Of a DNA stretch of 64,000 nucleotides, positions 45,626 through 55,145 are shown piece by piece. This DNA comes from QHXW01 sp035297145 (GTDB lineage Bacteria; Acidobacteriota; Terriglobia; Bryobacterales; Bryobacteraceae). The notes beneath the pieces were generated by a model that was not told the origin of the DNA, did not search any database, and worked only from the letters and a program-made list of their open reading frames with translations. The position numbers and the translations under genes were made by a program. The stretch lies in NCBI GenBank assembly GCA_035297145.1, contig DATGZN010000015.1, positions 62,001 to 126,000 of the forward strand. Direction: 5' to 3'. How positions within the stretch are numbered: position 1 is the stretch's first letter; each line of letters begins with the position of its first letter.

Positions 45626-46659
45626 CCTTCCTGCCCGGACCGCACTTTGCCCGCGAACCGGCGGTAGGTAAAGAGAAAGTATCCAATCGCGAGCGCGATG
45701 CCGGGAACAAACCACCAGAGGCCAACGCGTAGGCCGTAACTGGCTGCCGCGGCATTCGAAATGGTCAGCCCGAACTGAGGACCTAAGCTCGACGGCAGGA
45801 CATACGGGTAAAGCCCGAACGCCGCGCTCACCAGCATGGCGGCAATAAATGCCGATGAAGCCAGGAAGGACGCTGCAGTGCGCCGTGGAGTCCAAAGGCG
45901 TACCAGCACAAGCGCAATCACCGCACACACCGGAAAAACATAGCCCCAGGGACGCGCCGAGAAACTGGCCCAAAGCTGCGGCTGAACGGCGAAGCTCAAC
46001 GCCGTGATCAGCACCACCAAGCCGGCAACAGCCCACCAGGTACGCAAGGCCAGCCGGCGGCAACGCTCTTCCAGCGGCCCCTCGGTTTTCAAGGCGACCC
46101 AAAGCGCGCCGTGCTGCATCATTGTGGCGAACGCAGCCACACCGATAACCACCGTGTACCAGTCTAAAATGCCGAGCGCGCCCGCGACTCCGAAGTTAGT
46201 CCACAGCGGCAGAAAGAAGAAGCCAGAGGCGTCCAGCGGTACGCCGCGCACCACATTTCCCAAGGCCGCGCCGAAAAATATCGCGAGCAGCGCACTCGCG
46301 CCCCCGAACACGGCATCCCAAAGCGGACGCCAGACCGGGCTCTCCACGTGACTGCGAAATTCAATCGAGATGCCGCGCAGCATCAACAGCCAAAGGACCA
46401 TCATCAGTGGAAGATAGAAGCCGCTGAAACTCGCGGCGTACAGCGCGGGAAAGGCAAAGTAAAGCGTACCGCCGCCCGCCAGCAGCCACACTTCGTTGCC
46501 ATCCCAAAACGGCCCGATAGATTGGAGCACCTGCCGCCGTTCGTCGTCCGAGTGCGCCACAAAAAGGTGAATGATCCCGGCGCCCAGATCGTAGCCGTCC
46601 AGTACCACGTAGGTCGCGACCATCAAAGCCACCAGGCAGAACCATAGAGTTTCCAGCAT
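45619..46659 (-). CDS. cydB: Cytochrome bd-type quinol oxidase subunit II
   Basis: 346 residues with nine or so membrane helices. CydB features are WFCLVALMVATYVVLDGYDLGAG at the N-terminus, IGPFWDGNEVWLLAGGG and FPALYAASFSGFYLPLMM. It packs with CydA to form the terminal oxidase that reduces O2 with quinol and survives low oxygen. It starts 12 bp after cydA and its stop overlaps the PatZ-like gene by seven bases. No cydX-like small gene is evident after it. Confidence 0.94.
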   Translation of the reverse strand: MLETLWFCLVALMVATYVVLDGYDLGAGIIHLFVAHSDDERRQVLQSIGPFWDGNEVWLLAGGGTLYFAFPALYAASFSGFYLPLMMVLWLLMLRGISIEFRSHVESPVWRPLWDAVFGGASALLAIFFGAALGNVVRGVPLDASGFFFLPLWTNFGVAGALGILDWYTVVIGVAAFATMMQHGALWVALKTEGPLEERCRRLALRTWWAVAGLVVLITALSFAVQPQLWASFSARPWGYVFPVCAVIALVLVRLWTPRRTAASFLASSAFIAAMLVSAAFGLYPYVLPSSLGPQFGLTISNAAAASYGLRVGLWWFVPGIALAIGYFLFTYRRFAGKVRSGQEGY

Positions 46660-46671
46660 GGTTGTCTCTCC

Positions 46672-48003
46672 TTACGTCTTCGCGGCCGCTTCCGGGCCGT
46701 GCTCGATCTCGCGATACACCAGGAACAGGAACAGAATCGCGAGCAGCCCGTACATCCCCATAAAACCGAGAAGGGTGAACAGGCCGTTGCCCGCTGAGAC
46801 GAGCGGCGAAGGGCCGGCGGCTGTGCGCATCAGACCGTAGATGAGCCAGGGCTGGCGGCCGACTTCCGCCGTGATCCAGCCCGCCGTGGTGGCGATGTAG
46901 GGGAACGGGAAGGTCAGCATCAGCACCCACAGCAGCCAGCGCGTGTCAAAGAGCTTTGCACGTGCCAACTGCACCATGGAGAGCGTCATCACCGCGATGA
47001 AGACGGTTCCGAGGCCAACCATGATGTGATAACTGAAATACAACAGCGGGATGTTGTCGGGCCATAGATCGGACGGAAACGCATCGAGTCCCTTGACCCG
47101 CGCGCCCCAGCGGCGGTAGGTCAGAAAACTCAAGGCTCGCGGGATCACCAGCGGATTGTCGAGTCTCTTGTTCTCCACATCCGGCTGGCCGATGACCACC
47201 AGCGGTGCGCCCTCTGCCGATTCGAACAATCCCTCCATCGCGGCCAGCGTCACGGGCTGATGTTCCGCGATCATCTTGCCCTGTCCGTCGCCGGTGGGAA
47301 ACATCATCAACAGAGTTGCGATAAAGCCCGCCGTCACACCCACGCGCACAAACGTGCGGCCGTAAACATCGTGCTTGTCCGCCAGCAGGTAGAACGCTCC
47401 CACCGCGGCCATCACGAAGCTCGCGGTGACCACCGCGCCGGTCATGTTATGCAGGTACTGCCAGAGCGTCCAGGGGTTAAAGATCAACTCTTGAAAACTG
47501 CGCAGCAGAATATCGCCATTAGGACCTACGCTGTAGCCGACTGGGTTTTGCATCCAGGCGTCGGTCGCAATGATGAAAAATCCGGACAGCCAGGAGCCGG
47601 CGAAAACCAGTACTGCCGCCACCCAATGCAAGAACGCGCCCAGCCGCTTTTCACCGAAGATGAGCAGGCCGAGGAAAGTCGACTCCAGAAAGAATGAGAA
47701 AACGCCCTCCATGGCCAGCGTTTGGCCCAGCACACCGCCGGCGGCCTTGGAGAATTTCGCCCAGTTGGTGCCGAACTGAAATTCCATGGGGATGCCGGTC
47801 ACCACGCCCATGGCGAAGTTGATGGCGAAAATCTTGGTCCAAAATCGCGCGCAGCGGTTGTAGTGCTCGTTGCCCGTACGCAGCGCCATGGTCTTCAGCA
47901 CCACCAGCAACAGTGCCAGGCCCATGGTGAGCTGTGGAAAAATGTAGTGAAACGTTACGGTGAATGCGAATTGAAAGCGATCGATGGCGAGCGCTGTGTT
48001 CAT
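46672..48003 (-). CDS. cydA: Cytochrome bd-type quinol oxidase subunit I
   Basis: 443 residues. Motifs: RFQFAFTVTFHYIFPQLTMG with the haem His19, GIPMEFQFGTNW, EGVFSFFLESTFLG and the quinol/haem segment GWITAEVGRQPW. The loop between helices 6 and 7 is short (GDGQGKMIAEHQP), placing it in the short-Q-loop, cyanide-insensitive-type group. It is cotranscribed with cydB and holds the haems b558, b595 and d. Confidence 0.95.
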   Translation of the reverse strand: MNTALAIDRFQFAFTVTFHYIFPQLTMGLALLLVVLKTMALRTGNEHYNRCARFWTKIFAINFAMGVVTGIPMEFQFGTNWAKFSKAAGGVLGQTLAMEGVFSFFLESTFLGLLIFGEKRLGAFLHWVAAVLVFAGSWLSGFFIIATDAWMQNPVGYSVGPNGDILLRSFQELIFNPWTLWQYLHNMTGAVVTASFVMAAVGAFYLLADKHDVYGRTFVRVGVTAGFIATLLMMFPTGDGQGKMIAEHQPVTLAAMEGLFESAEGAPLVVIGQPDVENKRLDNPLVIPRALSFLTYRRWGARVKGLDAFPSDLWPDNIPLLYFSYHIMVGLGTVFIAVMTLSMVQLARAKLFDTRWLLWVLMLTFPFPYIATTAGWITAEVGRQPWLIYGLMRTAAGPSPLVSAGNGLFTLLGFMGMYGLLAILFLFLVYREIEHGPEAAAKT

Positions 48004-48070
48004 TGCCGCACCTCAGCTTACAACTGAAATTGCGCCCCCGATGGTTTAGTGTATCCTGAATCTCGACCCC

Positions 48071-48433
48071 ATGTTGTTGCAGATCGAAACCAGGCGAATT
48101 GAACCCGACATCACGGTGCTCGAGCTGACCGGCAAGATTTCGCTGGGGCGCGAAAGCCAGAGGATCGAAACATTGGTGCAGGATCTGTTACGCCAGGAAC
48201 AAAAGAAGATCATTCTGGACATTTCGCGTGTCGACCACCTGGACAGCACCGGCATCGGCATACTCGCCTACTGTTACGGAACGGTGAACCGGAGCAATGG
48301 AGAACTGCGTATCGCCGGGGCCAGCGGGAAAGTGCTGCACCTGCTGCAAATGACCCGCCTCGACGGCGTACTTCCGCTCAGCAACTCAGTGGAGGCAGCG
48401 CGGGCCAGCCTGGGTGGCAAGCCGCCGGGCTAA
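48071..48433 (+). CDS. STAS-domain protein (anti-anti-sigma type)
   Basis: 120 residues, one STAS domain. The conserved phosphorylation-site region is HLDSTGIGILAYC with Ser59. The N-terminus (IEPDITVLELTGKISL) and LDISRVDHLD strands fit SpoIIAA/RsbV. No kinase or sigma partner is adjacent. Its downstream neighbour is an MCE protein (61 bp gap), an order that recalls MlaB-MlaD, so it may be an MlaB-like regulator of lipid transport instead. Confidence 0.85.
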   Translation: MLLQIETRRIEPDITVLELTGKISLGRESQRIETLVQDLLRQEQKKIILDISRVDHLDSTGIGILAYCYGTVNRSNGELRIAGASGKVLHLLQMTRLDGVLPLSNSVEAARASLGGKPPG

Positions 48434-48494
48434 CAAAGCAAGGCGGCCTTGCTGAACTTTTGGAATGAGCCACAATGGACCGTAGCGCGCGCTT

Positions 48495-49547
48495 ATGCCA
48501 ACTCCGGAAGAAGTAGCTTGGGCGAAGTTTCGCGTCGGCGCCATGATCGGCTGCGCCATGGGGATCCTTGCCGTGCTGATCTACCTGCTGATGGGGGGCG
48601 CGGACGCCTTTCAACCCTCTGCCAGCGTCTATGCGTACTTGAAGGATCTAGGAGGCGTCCAGAAAAATTCGGCGGTCCAATTCAACGGCATCCACGTAGG
48701 AGAGGTGTCGAAAGTTGCGCTTTCGGGATTGAAAGATCCAAACAAGGCCGTACGCATCGATCTCGCGATCGAAAATCGGTATCTGAACGCCATCCCCTTG
48801 GATTCCACGGTCGAAGTGACGGCGGAAAACGTTCTGGACGACCAGTTCGTCAATATCATCGAAGGCAAGAACCCACAGCATCTGACGTCGGGCGCTGAGC
48901 TTCGGCCCGCGCCAACTCCGGCCATCAACCCGGCTGAAATACTGCAGGGAGGCCGTCAGATTCTCGCGCAGTTGGATGCCGTGGTTCGCGATATGGAAAC
49001 CGGCCATGGCAATGTGGGGCAGCTGGTCAGAGGCGACGAAATTTACAACAGCATGCTGAGCAAAGTCAGCGAATTTCAGCGCGCCATTCATGCCGCAGTA
49101 AATAAAGACACCCTCAGCGGCCGGCTGATCTTCGATGAAACTTACTACGACAAGCTAGAGGCTCCGGCGAAACGGTTGGACCATGCGCTCGCCGATTGGC
49201 AGGCAGGTCAAGGCAGCACCGGAAAGCTTCTGAAGGACCCGGCGCAGTATGAGCAGTTGCGCAAGTCCGTGGGGAATCTGAACCGCGCGCTCGCTGACCT
49301 GAACGCCGGAAAAGGTTCGGGTGGAAAGTTGCTAAAAGACGACGAACTATACCGGCGCATCAACCGCATTGTTGACGATCTGAACGCACAAATTGACGCG
49401 TTCAACTCCGGTGAAGGCGCCCTGGGGCAGTTCATGGCCAATACCAGCATGTACGAAACTCTCCAAGGCAGCACGAAGAATCTGCAAGATATGCTGCACG
49501 CACTGCGCGAGGACCCCAAAAAATTCCTCCGCCCAAAACTGTTCTAA
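48495..49547 (+). CDS. MlaD/MCE-family lipid-transport protein
   Basis: 350 residues with one N-terminal membrane helix (about 13-32) and an MCE domain at 40-120 (YLKDLGGVQKNSAVQFNG, VEVTAENVLDDQFVNIIEG). The rest is alpha-helical with four related units, each a Gly-x-Gly turn followed by GKLLKD or a variant (GHGNVGQLVRGDEIY, GQGSTGKLLKDPAQY, GKGSGGKLLKDDELY, GEGALGQFMANTSMY). MCE proteins form periplasmic rings for phospholipid transfer. No MlaE permease or MlaF ATPase is nearby. Confidence 0.88.
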   Translation: MPTPEEVAWAKFRVGAMIGCAMGILAVLIYLLMGGADAFQPSASVYAYLKDLGGVQKNSAVQFNGIHVGEVSKVALSGLKDPNKAVRIDLAIENRYLNAIPLDSTVEVTAENVLDDQFVNIIEGKNPQHLTSGAELRPAPTPAINPAEILQGGRQILAQLDAVVRDMETGHGNVGQLVRGDEIYNSMLSKVSEFQRAIHAAVNKDTLSGRLIFDETYYDKLEAPAKRLDHALADWQAGQGSTGKLLKDPAQYEQLRKSVGNLNRALADLNAGKGSGGKLLKDDELYRRINRIVDDLNAQIDAFNSGEGALGQFMANTSMYETLQGSTKNLQDMLHALREDPKKFLRPKLF

Positions 49548-49548
49548 C

Positions 49549-49884
49549 TTACAGCAGCCACCGCAAAGCGATGTGCACCAGGCTCAGGAGAATGGCGCCC
49601 AGCAGAGCGGGTGCGAAGCCTTTCACACGGAACCCCCGCAGCAGCGCGGCAGCCACTTTCAGCATGAGGGCGTTGATCACGAAGAGAAAAGCGCCCAACG
49701 TGATCAAAGTCAGTGGGAACGTCAGGATCTTGAGAAAGAACCCGAGTGTCGCATTCACCAGACCTATGACCACCGCCGCGATCAGGGCGGTGCCGAAACC
49801 ATCGATCTCAATGCCCGGCACGATTGCCGCCACGATCATCAGGCTCACCGCGCTGACCAGCCAGTTGACGAGCAGATGCCGCAT
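49549..49884 (-). CDS. Phage-holin-like four-helix membrane protein (superfamily IV)
   Basis: 111 residues from the ATG at 49884. It is nearly all hydrophobic: VNWLVSAVSLMIVAAIVPGI, FGTALIAAVVIGLVNATLGF, TFPLTLITLGAFLFVINALML and ALLGAILLSLVHIAL. The pattern IVPGIEIDGFGTALIAA matches the widespread chromosomal family named for holins. No prophage genes surround it, so a lytic role is unlikely. An upstream extension overlaps the DUF72 gene and is rejected. Confidence 0.82.
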   Translation of the reverse strand: MRHLLVNWLVSAVSLMIVAAIVPGIEIDGFGTALIAAVVIGLVNATLGFFLKILTFPLTLITLGAFLFVINALMLKVAAALLRGFRVKGFAPALLGAILLSLVHIALRWLL

Positions 49885-49902
49885 GGTTTTCGATTGTACT
49901 CT

Positions 49903-50610
49903 ATGGCGAAACTCTATACCGGCACCTCGGGATTCGCATATCCAAGCTGGAAGCCACGCTTCTATCCGGAAAAATTGCCGGAAAAGAAATTTCTCGAGCA
50001 CTACGCGAGCCGCTTAAACTGCGTTGAGATCAATTACACCTTTCGCCGGCTGCCGGCCGCGACCACGCTAGAAAACTGGGTGAAATCCACTCCAACCGGA
50101 TTCTGCTTTGCGTGCAAGGCCAACCAGCGGATCACACATATCCTGCGGCTAAAGAATGCGGAAGCGGCGGTTGAGCTATTCCTGCGAATGATCGACCCGT
50201 TACGTACCGCCCGAAGGCTTGGGCCGATCTTATTTCAGCTTCCGCCTACGGTGAAGTACGATATGGCGGTGCTCACTGACTTTCTCGCGCTCTTGCCTCC
50301 TGACTTGCGCTTCAGCATGGAGTTTCGCCATACTTCCTGGCTCCAGGATGACGTGTACGCCGCCCTTCGCCAACGCAATGTTTCGCTCTGTGTGGCGGAA
50401 TCCGATAAATTGGAAATCCCCGAAGTAATTACCGCGGACGTTGTATATTACAGGTTGAGAAAGCCGGAGTATACCGAGGAAGAGCGGAAATCGATCGCCG
50501 AGCGCGCGAAGGAGTTACTCGCGCAGGGCAAGGACCTTTACTTATTCTTCAAACACGAAGAAACTCCCGAAGGCGCGCTCTACGCCGAGGAGTTAGCCGC
50601 CGCCTTGTGA
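49903..50610 (+). CDS. DUF72 (YecE-like) protein
   Basis: 235 residues from the ATG at 49903. TIM-barrel DUF72 motifs: YTGTSGFAYPSWKPRFYP, CVEINYTFRRLP, LGPILFQLPPTVKYD and LRFSMEFRHTSW. Function is unknown across the family. It diverges from the holin-like gene by 18 bp and tail-overlaps ku by 18 bases. The frame extends far upstream inside the MCE gene region, but that part does not match the family. Confidence 0.88.
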   Translation: MAKLYTGTSGFAYPSWKPRFYPEKLPEKKFLEHYASRLNCVEINYTFRRLPAATTLENWVKSTPTGFCFACKANQRITHILRLKNAEAAVELFLRMIDPLRTARRLGPILFQLPPTVKYDMAVLTDFLALLPPDLRFSMEFRHTSWLQDDVYAALRQRNVSLCVAESDKLEIPEVITADVVYYRLRKPEYTEEERKSIAERAKELLAQGKDLYLFFKHEETPEGALYAEELAAAL

Positions 50611-51462
50611 TCGGCGGCGTTTCTTTGCCACGGCCTGCTCGGGCGCTTCTGCCTCGGCGTCTTCTTCACCAGCTGCCGCGACGGCCGTATGTACCGGCTT
50701 TTTCTGCTCCGCCAGGCTCCTCTTGAGGGCTTCCATGATGTCAATGACGGGAGCGATATGCGGCGTGGGGGTCTCCACCACACTGTTGCCTTCTAACTTC
50801 GCCTCAATCATTTTTTGGAGATTGAGCCGGTAGTTATCGACATACTTTCCAGGCTCGAATTCGGCAATGAGTGACTCAATCAGCATTTTAGCCAGAGCCA
50901 GCTCTTTCTCTTTTACCTGAGTCGTGTCTGTACGGAACTCCTCAACCTGCCGAATTTCATCGGCATAATACATCGTGTGCAGCAGCACGCCTTTGTTCCC
51001 CGGACGCAAGATCACGATGTGCTCGCGATTGTGCATCGCTACTTTCGCGATGCCGTAGTACTTTGACTCGCGCAAAGCCTGGAAGAGCAGCGCATAGGGC
51101 TTCTCGCCGCCTTCGTCCGGTGCCATGTAGTAAGAACTCTCGAGGTAAATCGGATCCACCTCGTCGGCCTTCACGAATTCGAGGATCTCCATTACCTTCG
51201 CCGTCTTCGGCGCCACCTTCTTGATGTCCTCGTCGTCGATCTCGACGTAGCGGTCCTTTTCGTATTCGTAACCCTTTACCAGTTCGCTGCGGGGAACCGG
51301 CTTGTCTTCCGCCTGGCAATAGATCATCTGCTTGATGCGCGAGTGATCCGTTTTGTGAAGCATGTTAAAACTGATGGTCTCGCCGCGCGCGGCGCTGAAT
51401 AACCGCACGGGAAAAGAAACGAGACCGAAAGTCAGATGTCCCTTCCAGACGCTGCTCGCCAT
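50593..51462 (-). CDS. ku: Ku, bacterial NHEJ DNA-end-binding protein
   Basis: 289 residues: SVWKGHLTFGLVSFPVRLFSA, then KQMIYCQAEDKPV, GYEYEKDRYVEI and TMYYADEIR in the Ku ring domain, followed by a Lys/Arg-rich C-terminal tail (KKRRRSQGGG) that binds DNA in bacterial Ku. Homodimers thread DNA ends and recruit LigD. It is divergent from ligD with 89 bp between the starts, a common NHEJ layout allowing joint control. Confidence 0.95.
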   Translation of the reverse strand: MASSVWKGHLTFGLVSFPVRLFSAARGETISFNMLHKTDHSRIKQMIYCQAEDKPVPRSELVKGYEYEKDRYVEIDDEDIKKVAPKTAKVMEILEFVKADEVDPIYLESSYYMAPDEGGEKPYALLFQALRESKYYGIAKVAMHNREHIVILRPGNKGVLLHTMYYADEIRQVEEFRTDTTQVKEKELALAKMLIESLIAEFEPGKYVDNYRLNLQKMIEAKLEGNSVVETPTPHIAPVIDIMEALKRSLAEQKKPVHTAVAAAGEEDAEAEAPEQAVAKKRRRSQGGG

Positions 51463-51551
51463 GTATGCAACCTCACTTCCGCAGCTACAATAGGCTCGAG
51501 GGGCCCTTTAACACCGATATCATGACATAGAGAGGTTTTCAACATTTTCAG

Positions 51552-54158
51552 ATGTCTTTGAACGAATACGTTCGCAAACGGTCGTTCCAGTCCACCCCCG
51601 AGCCCAAACCGGCGGGACCAGCCGCCCCCGCCACCGGCGACAGCTTTTGCGTGCAGCGCCACGACGCTACCCGCCTGCACTACGATTTCCGGCTTGAAGT
51701 GGACGGCACCTTGAAATCATGGGCCATTCCCAAGGGTCCGACTCTCGATCCCGCGCCCAAGCGCCTGGCCGCCATGGTGGAGGACCACCCGCTCGAATAC
51801 GGTAGTTTCGAAGGAAATATACCGAAAGGCAACTACGGCGCGGGCAGCGTCATGCTCTGGGACCGTGGCACTTATGAGGTCCTGGGCGATAAAACCCCTC
51901 AGGAGCAGCTTGCGCGGGGCGACTTCAAATTCAAGTTACACGGCGAGAAGCTGAAGGGTGAGTTTGCCCTCGTTCTGATGAAAGGGCGCGGCAAAGGCAA
52001 CGAGTGGCTGCTGCTCAAGAAGAGAGACGCGGAGGCGCGGCCGGGCTGGGATGCCGAGCAGTACGCCTTCAGCGTGGCCACAGGCCGCACCCAGGAGGAA
52101 ATCGCCAAAGACATGCCGGCGCGCGAACAGGCCGAGCCTGCCCCTAAAAAAAAAACTCCGCGCAACACAGTAAGCTCAGCCGAAAGCTCCATCGACCCCG
52201 CGGCTCTCCCCGGAGCCGTCCGCGCCCCCATGCCGGCTTCGATCGTGCCCATGAAATCCTTTCTGGCCGACAAGCCGCCGAAGGGTGACGACTGGCTCTT
52301 CGAGATCAAATGGGACGGCGTTCGCGCCATTTGCTTCGTGGATGAAAAATCCGTCCGCATGACCTCGCGCACCGGCCACTCCTGTGAACGGCAATACCCC
52401 GAGCTCAGCGTGATTGGTCACCAAATCGCGGCCAAGCAAGCCGTGCTCGACGGTGAAATCGCGGTGCTCGATAAGAACGGCGTTTCCAGCTTCGGCCTCA
52501 TTCAGCCGCGCATCGCGGTTGCCGACCCGAATGCCATTGCTCATCTCGCGCGCCGTACGCCGGTGACTTTGTTTGTCTTCGACCTGCTGTATCTGGATGG
52601 TTACGATCTTCGTAACGTTCCCTTGATCGAACGGAAGCGCGTTTTGCAATCTATTCTGAAGCCTTCGACCGTGATGCGATTCTCCGAGCACTTCGTCAAC
52701 CTGGGGGATGAGATGTTACAGGCCGCACGCGCCACCGGTCTCGAGGGGATACTCGCAAAACGGGCTCAGAGTAAGTACCAGTCCAAGCGCAGCCAGGACT
52801 GGCTCAAGATCAAGATCGTCAGTCAGCAAGAGTTCATCATTTGCGGCTACACCACCGGCGAACGCGACTACTTCAGCTCGCTCGTCCTGGGACAAAATGA
52901 CAACGGCAAGCTTGTTTACGTGGGAAACGTCGGCACGGGTTTCGACCAGAGCCTCCTCGAGTTGATCTACCGCCGCATCGAGCCCCTCAGCACCACACGA
53001 TCTCCATTCGCCGAAACCCCGCAGATGTTGCGCGAGGCCATCTGGGTGCGTCCCGAGGTGGTCTGCGAAGTGAAGTTCGCAAGTTGGACGGAGGATGGCC
53101 GCTTGCGCGCCCCCGTCTTTCTGGGATTGCGGCCGGACATCGAACCCGAGGAATGCGTGCGCGAAACAACCGCGCCGCTGGAGGAGAAGCCCACGCCAGG
53201 CGTCCGCCCAGCGCTGCTTTCGGGCAAAGCAGAAGAAGCGATAGTGACCGTGAACGGCCAGCGCCTGAAATTCACGCACTTGAATAAAGTCTTCTACCCC
53301 GCCGAAGCGTACACCAAGCGCGACTTACTTTACTATTACGACGCCGTTGCCGATCTGCTCCTGCCCTATCTCCGCGACCGGCCACTCTCTCTCAAGCGCT
53401 ATCCGGACGGCATCGCCGGCGAATTCTTCTTCCAAAAAGATACCCACGATCGTGTCCCGTCCTGGATCCGCGTGGAACCGATTTACTCCGAACACAAGAA
53501 GGCGCCCACACGCTTCGTGCTGGCTGATGATCGCGCGGCGCTGCTGTATCTGACCAATCTAGGCTGCATCGATCAGAATCCGTGGATGAGCCGCGTGGGC
53601 ACGCTGGAATGCCCGGACTTCATGCTCATCGATCTCGATCCGCAAGGCTGCGAGTTCGATCGCATCATTGAAGCGGCGCAGCTCGTACGCAAGAAACTGG
53701 ACCTGGTTGGCCTGGAAGGATATCCGAAAACTACAGGCGGAGACGGCATGCACATCTATGTGCCGGTTGAGCCCGTTTACTCATACGAGCAAGTACGCTC
53801 GTTCGCGGAGATCATTGCCCGCGTTGTCGCAACGGAACGGCCCGATCTTTTCACCACGCCTCGACCTGTAGCCCGCCGCGAGCAGGGCAAAGTCTATTTC
53901 GATTACTTGCAGATCGGCGAATCCAAGACCATCGCCGCGCCCTACGTCGTGCGTGCGTATCCGGGAGCGCCTGTCGCAACCCCGCTCGCCTGGCGCGAAG
54001 TAGCGCCCGGTCTGCTACCCTCCCAGTTCCATCTACGGAACGCTCTCGATCGTTTCTCTCGCGTCGGAGACCTGTTTGAGCCGGTATTGAAGAAGCCGCA
54101 GCGTTTGGAACCCGCCATCGAGAAACTGGACAAAATCGTTCGGCCTCAACCGCGCTGA
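51552..54158 (+). CDS. ligD: DNA ligase D, three-domain NHEJ enzyme
   Basis: 868 residues. An N-terminal 3'-phosphoesterase domain (about 30-175: CVQRHDATRLHYDFRLEVDG) is followed by a Lys-rich linker, the ATP-dependent ligase domain (about 225-540) with adenylation Lys253 in EIKWDGVR, and a C-terminal primase-like polymerase domain (about 565-860) with metal ligands DLDP at 694-697. The order PE-LIG-POL is one of the two common arrangements. A run of ten A residues at 52146-52155 encodes part of the linker and is prone to slippage. It acts with Ku at double-strand breaks. Confidence 0.95.
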   Translation: MSLNEYVRKRSFQSTPEPKPAGPAAPATGDSFCVQRHDATRLHYDFRLEVDGTLKSWAIPKGPTLDPAPKRLAAMVEDHPLEYGSFEGNIPKGNYGAGSVMLWDRGTYEVLGDKTPQEQLARGDFKFKLHGEKLKGEFALVLMKGRGKGNEWLLLKKRDAEARPGWDAEQYAFSVATGRTQEEIAKDMPAREQAEPAPKKKTPRNTVSSAESSIDPAALPGAVRAPMPASIVPMKSFLADKPPKGDDWLFEIKWDGVRAICFVDEKSVRMTSRTGHSCERQYPELSVIGHQIAAKQAVLDGEIAVLDKNGVSSFGLIQPRIAVADPNAIAHLARRTPVTLFVFDLLYLDGYDLRNVPLIERKRVLQSILKPSTVMRFSEHFVNLGDEMLQAARATGLEGILAKRAQSKYQSKRSQDWLKIKIVSQQEFIICGYTTGERDYFSSLVLGQNDNGKLVYVGNVGTGFDQSLLELIYRRIEPLSTTRSPFAETPQMLREAIWVRPEVVCEVKFASWTEDGRLRAPVFLGLRPDIEPEECVRETTAPLEEKPTPGVRPALLSGKAEEAIVTVNGQRLKFTHLNKVFYPAEAYTKRDLLYYYDAVADLLLPYLRDRPLSLKRYPDGIAGEFFFQKDTHDRVPSWIRVEPIYSEHKKAPTRFVLADDRAALLYLTNLGCIDQNPWMSRVGTLECPDFMLIDLDPQGCEFDRIIEAAQLVRKKLDLVGLEGYPKTTGGDGMHIYVPVEPVYSYEQVRSFAEIIARVVATERPDLFTTPRPVARREQGKVYFDYLQIGESKTIAAPYVVRAYPGAPVATPLAWREVAPGLLPSQFHLRNALDRFSRVGDLFEPVLKKPQRLEPAIEKLDKIVRPQPR

Positions 54159-55097
54159 CTAATGATGATGGTGATGGTGCTCATGGCTCTCCCCCGCGTC
54201 CACGGGAATGACGCACCCGTTCTCTGAAACCGCGCAGCCCACGTGTTCGAATTGCACCGTAGTGTGGCAGATCTGAAAGCGCTCGGCCAGCAGGTCGTTC
54301 AAGCACTTCAGCGTGCACTCGCTCGCCGAGGGTGGCAAATCCTGAATGAGCACGTGACAGCTCAGCGCGCGCGTGTTCGAACCCAGGTTCCAGATGTGCA
54401 GATCGTGAACATCCAGCACTCCCTCCACCTCGCACATCGCCGAACTTACCGATGGCAAGTCGAGCCCGCGCGGCAAACCCTCCAGCAGAATGTTCAACGA
54501 TTCCTGGATGATGTCCCATGCCGTCCATACGATCAGTGCGCCGATCAGGATCGAGAGCACGGGGTCGATCTGCTGCCACCCGGTGTACCGGATCGCGGCT
54601 GCGCCGATCACGATGCCAATCGAACCCAGCAAATCGCCCAGCATATGAACGAAGGCGCTGCGAATATTGATGTCGTGGTGGCGGGCGATGCGTAGCCCCC
54701 ACATGATGCCCCCATTCAGCACCAGGCCTCCGCCCGCCACCACCATCATCACCGTCTCATGTACCGGCTGAGGTCGCAGCAATCTCTGATAGCCCTCGTA
54801 GAAGATCCAAACCGCCAGCGCCACCAGAGTCAATGCGTTGACGAATGCCGTCAACACGCCCGCGCGCTGATACCCGAAAGTTTTGGTTTCGTTCGCCGGC
54901 TTCGACTGCAGATAAAACCCGAACCACGCGAGCAGCAGAGCCAGAGCATCCGTGAAGTTGTGCCCGGCGTCGGATAGCAGCGCAAGACTGTGGGCCTGAA
55001 TTCCGGCGATGAACTCAACGACGACAAATGCGCCGGTGGCGATCAATGACCACCACAGAACCCGCCCTGTCCCGCCTCCGTGATGATGCGAGTGCAC
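54159..55097 (-). CDS. Cation diffusion facilitator (CzcD/ZitB-type) metal exporter
   Basis: 312 residues with six membrane helices. The metal site is visible as ALLSDAGHNFTDALALL in helix 2 and SAFVHMLGDLLGS in helix 5. The C-terminal cytoplasmic domain contains VLDVHDLHIWNLGS. Native His runs occur at both ends (MHSHHHGG and HEHHHHHH), which suit Zn/Co binding. It exchanges metal for protons. The stop lies directly next to the ligD stop. Confidence 0.92.
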   Translation of the reverse strand: MHSHHHGGGTGRVLWWSLIATGAFVVVEFIAGIQAHSLALLSDAGHNFTDALALLLAWFGFYLQSKPANETKTFGYQRAGVLTAFVNALTLVALAVWIFYEGYQRLLRPQPVHETVMMVVAGGGLVLNGGIMWGLRIARHHDINIRSAFVHMLGDLLGSIGIVIGAAAIRYTGWQQIDPVLSILIGALIVWTAWDIIQESLNILLEGLPRGLDLPSVSSAMCEVEGVLDVHDLHIWNLGSNTRALSCHVLIQDLPPSASECTLKCLNDLLAERFQICHTTVQFEHVGCAVSENGCVIPVDAGESHEHHHHHH

Positions 55098-55145
55098 TCA
55101 AATCCTCTCTTTTATTTTACTGCGAGGTTGTGGGAAACTTCTGTT

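Noticed and set aside
49549..49884. Holin-like gene as a sign of prophage
   Set aside because: Surrounding genes are all chromosomal (MCE, DUF72, ku), with no endolysin or structural genes.
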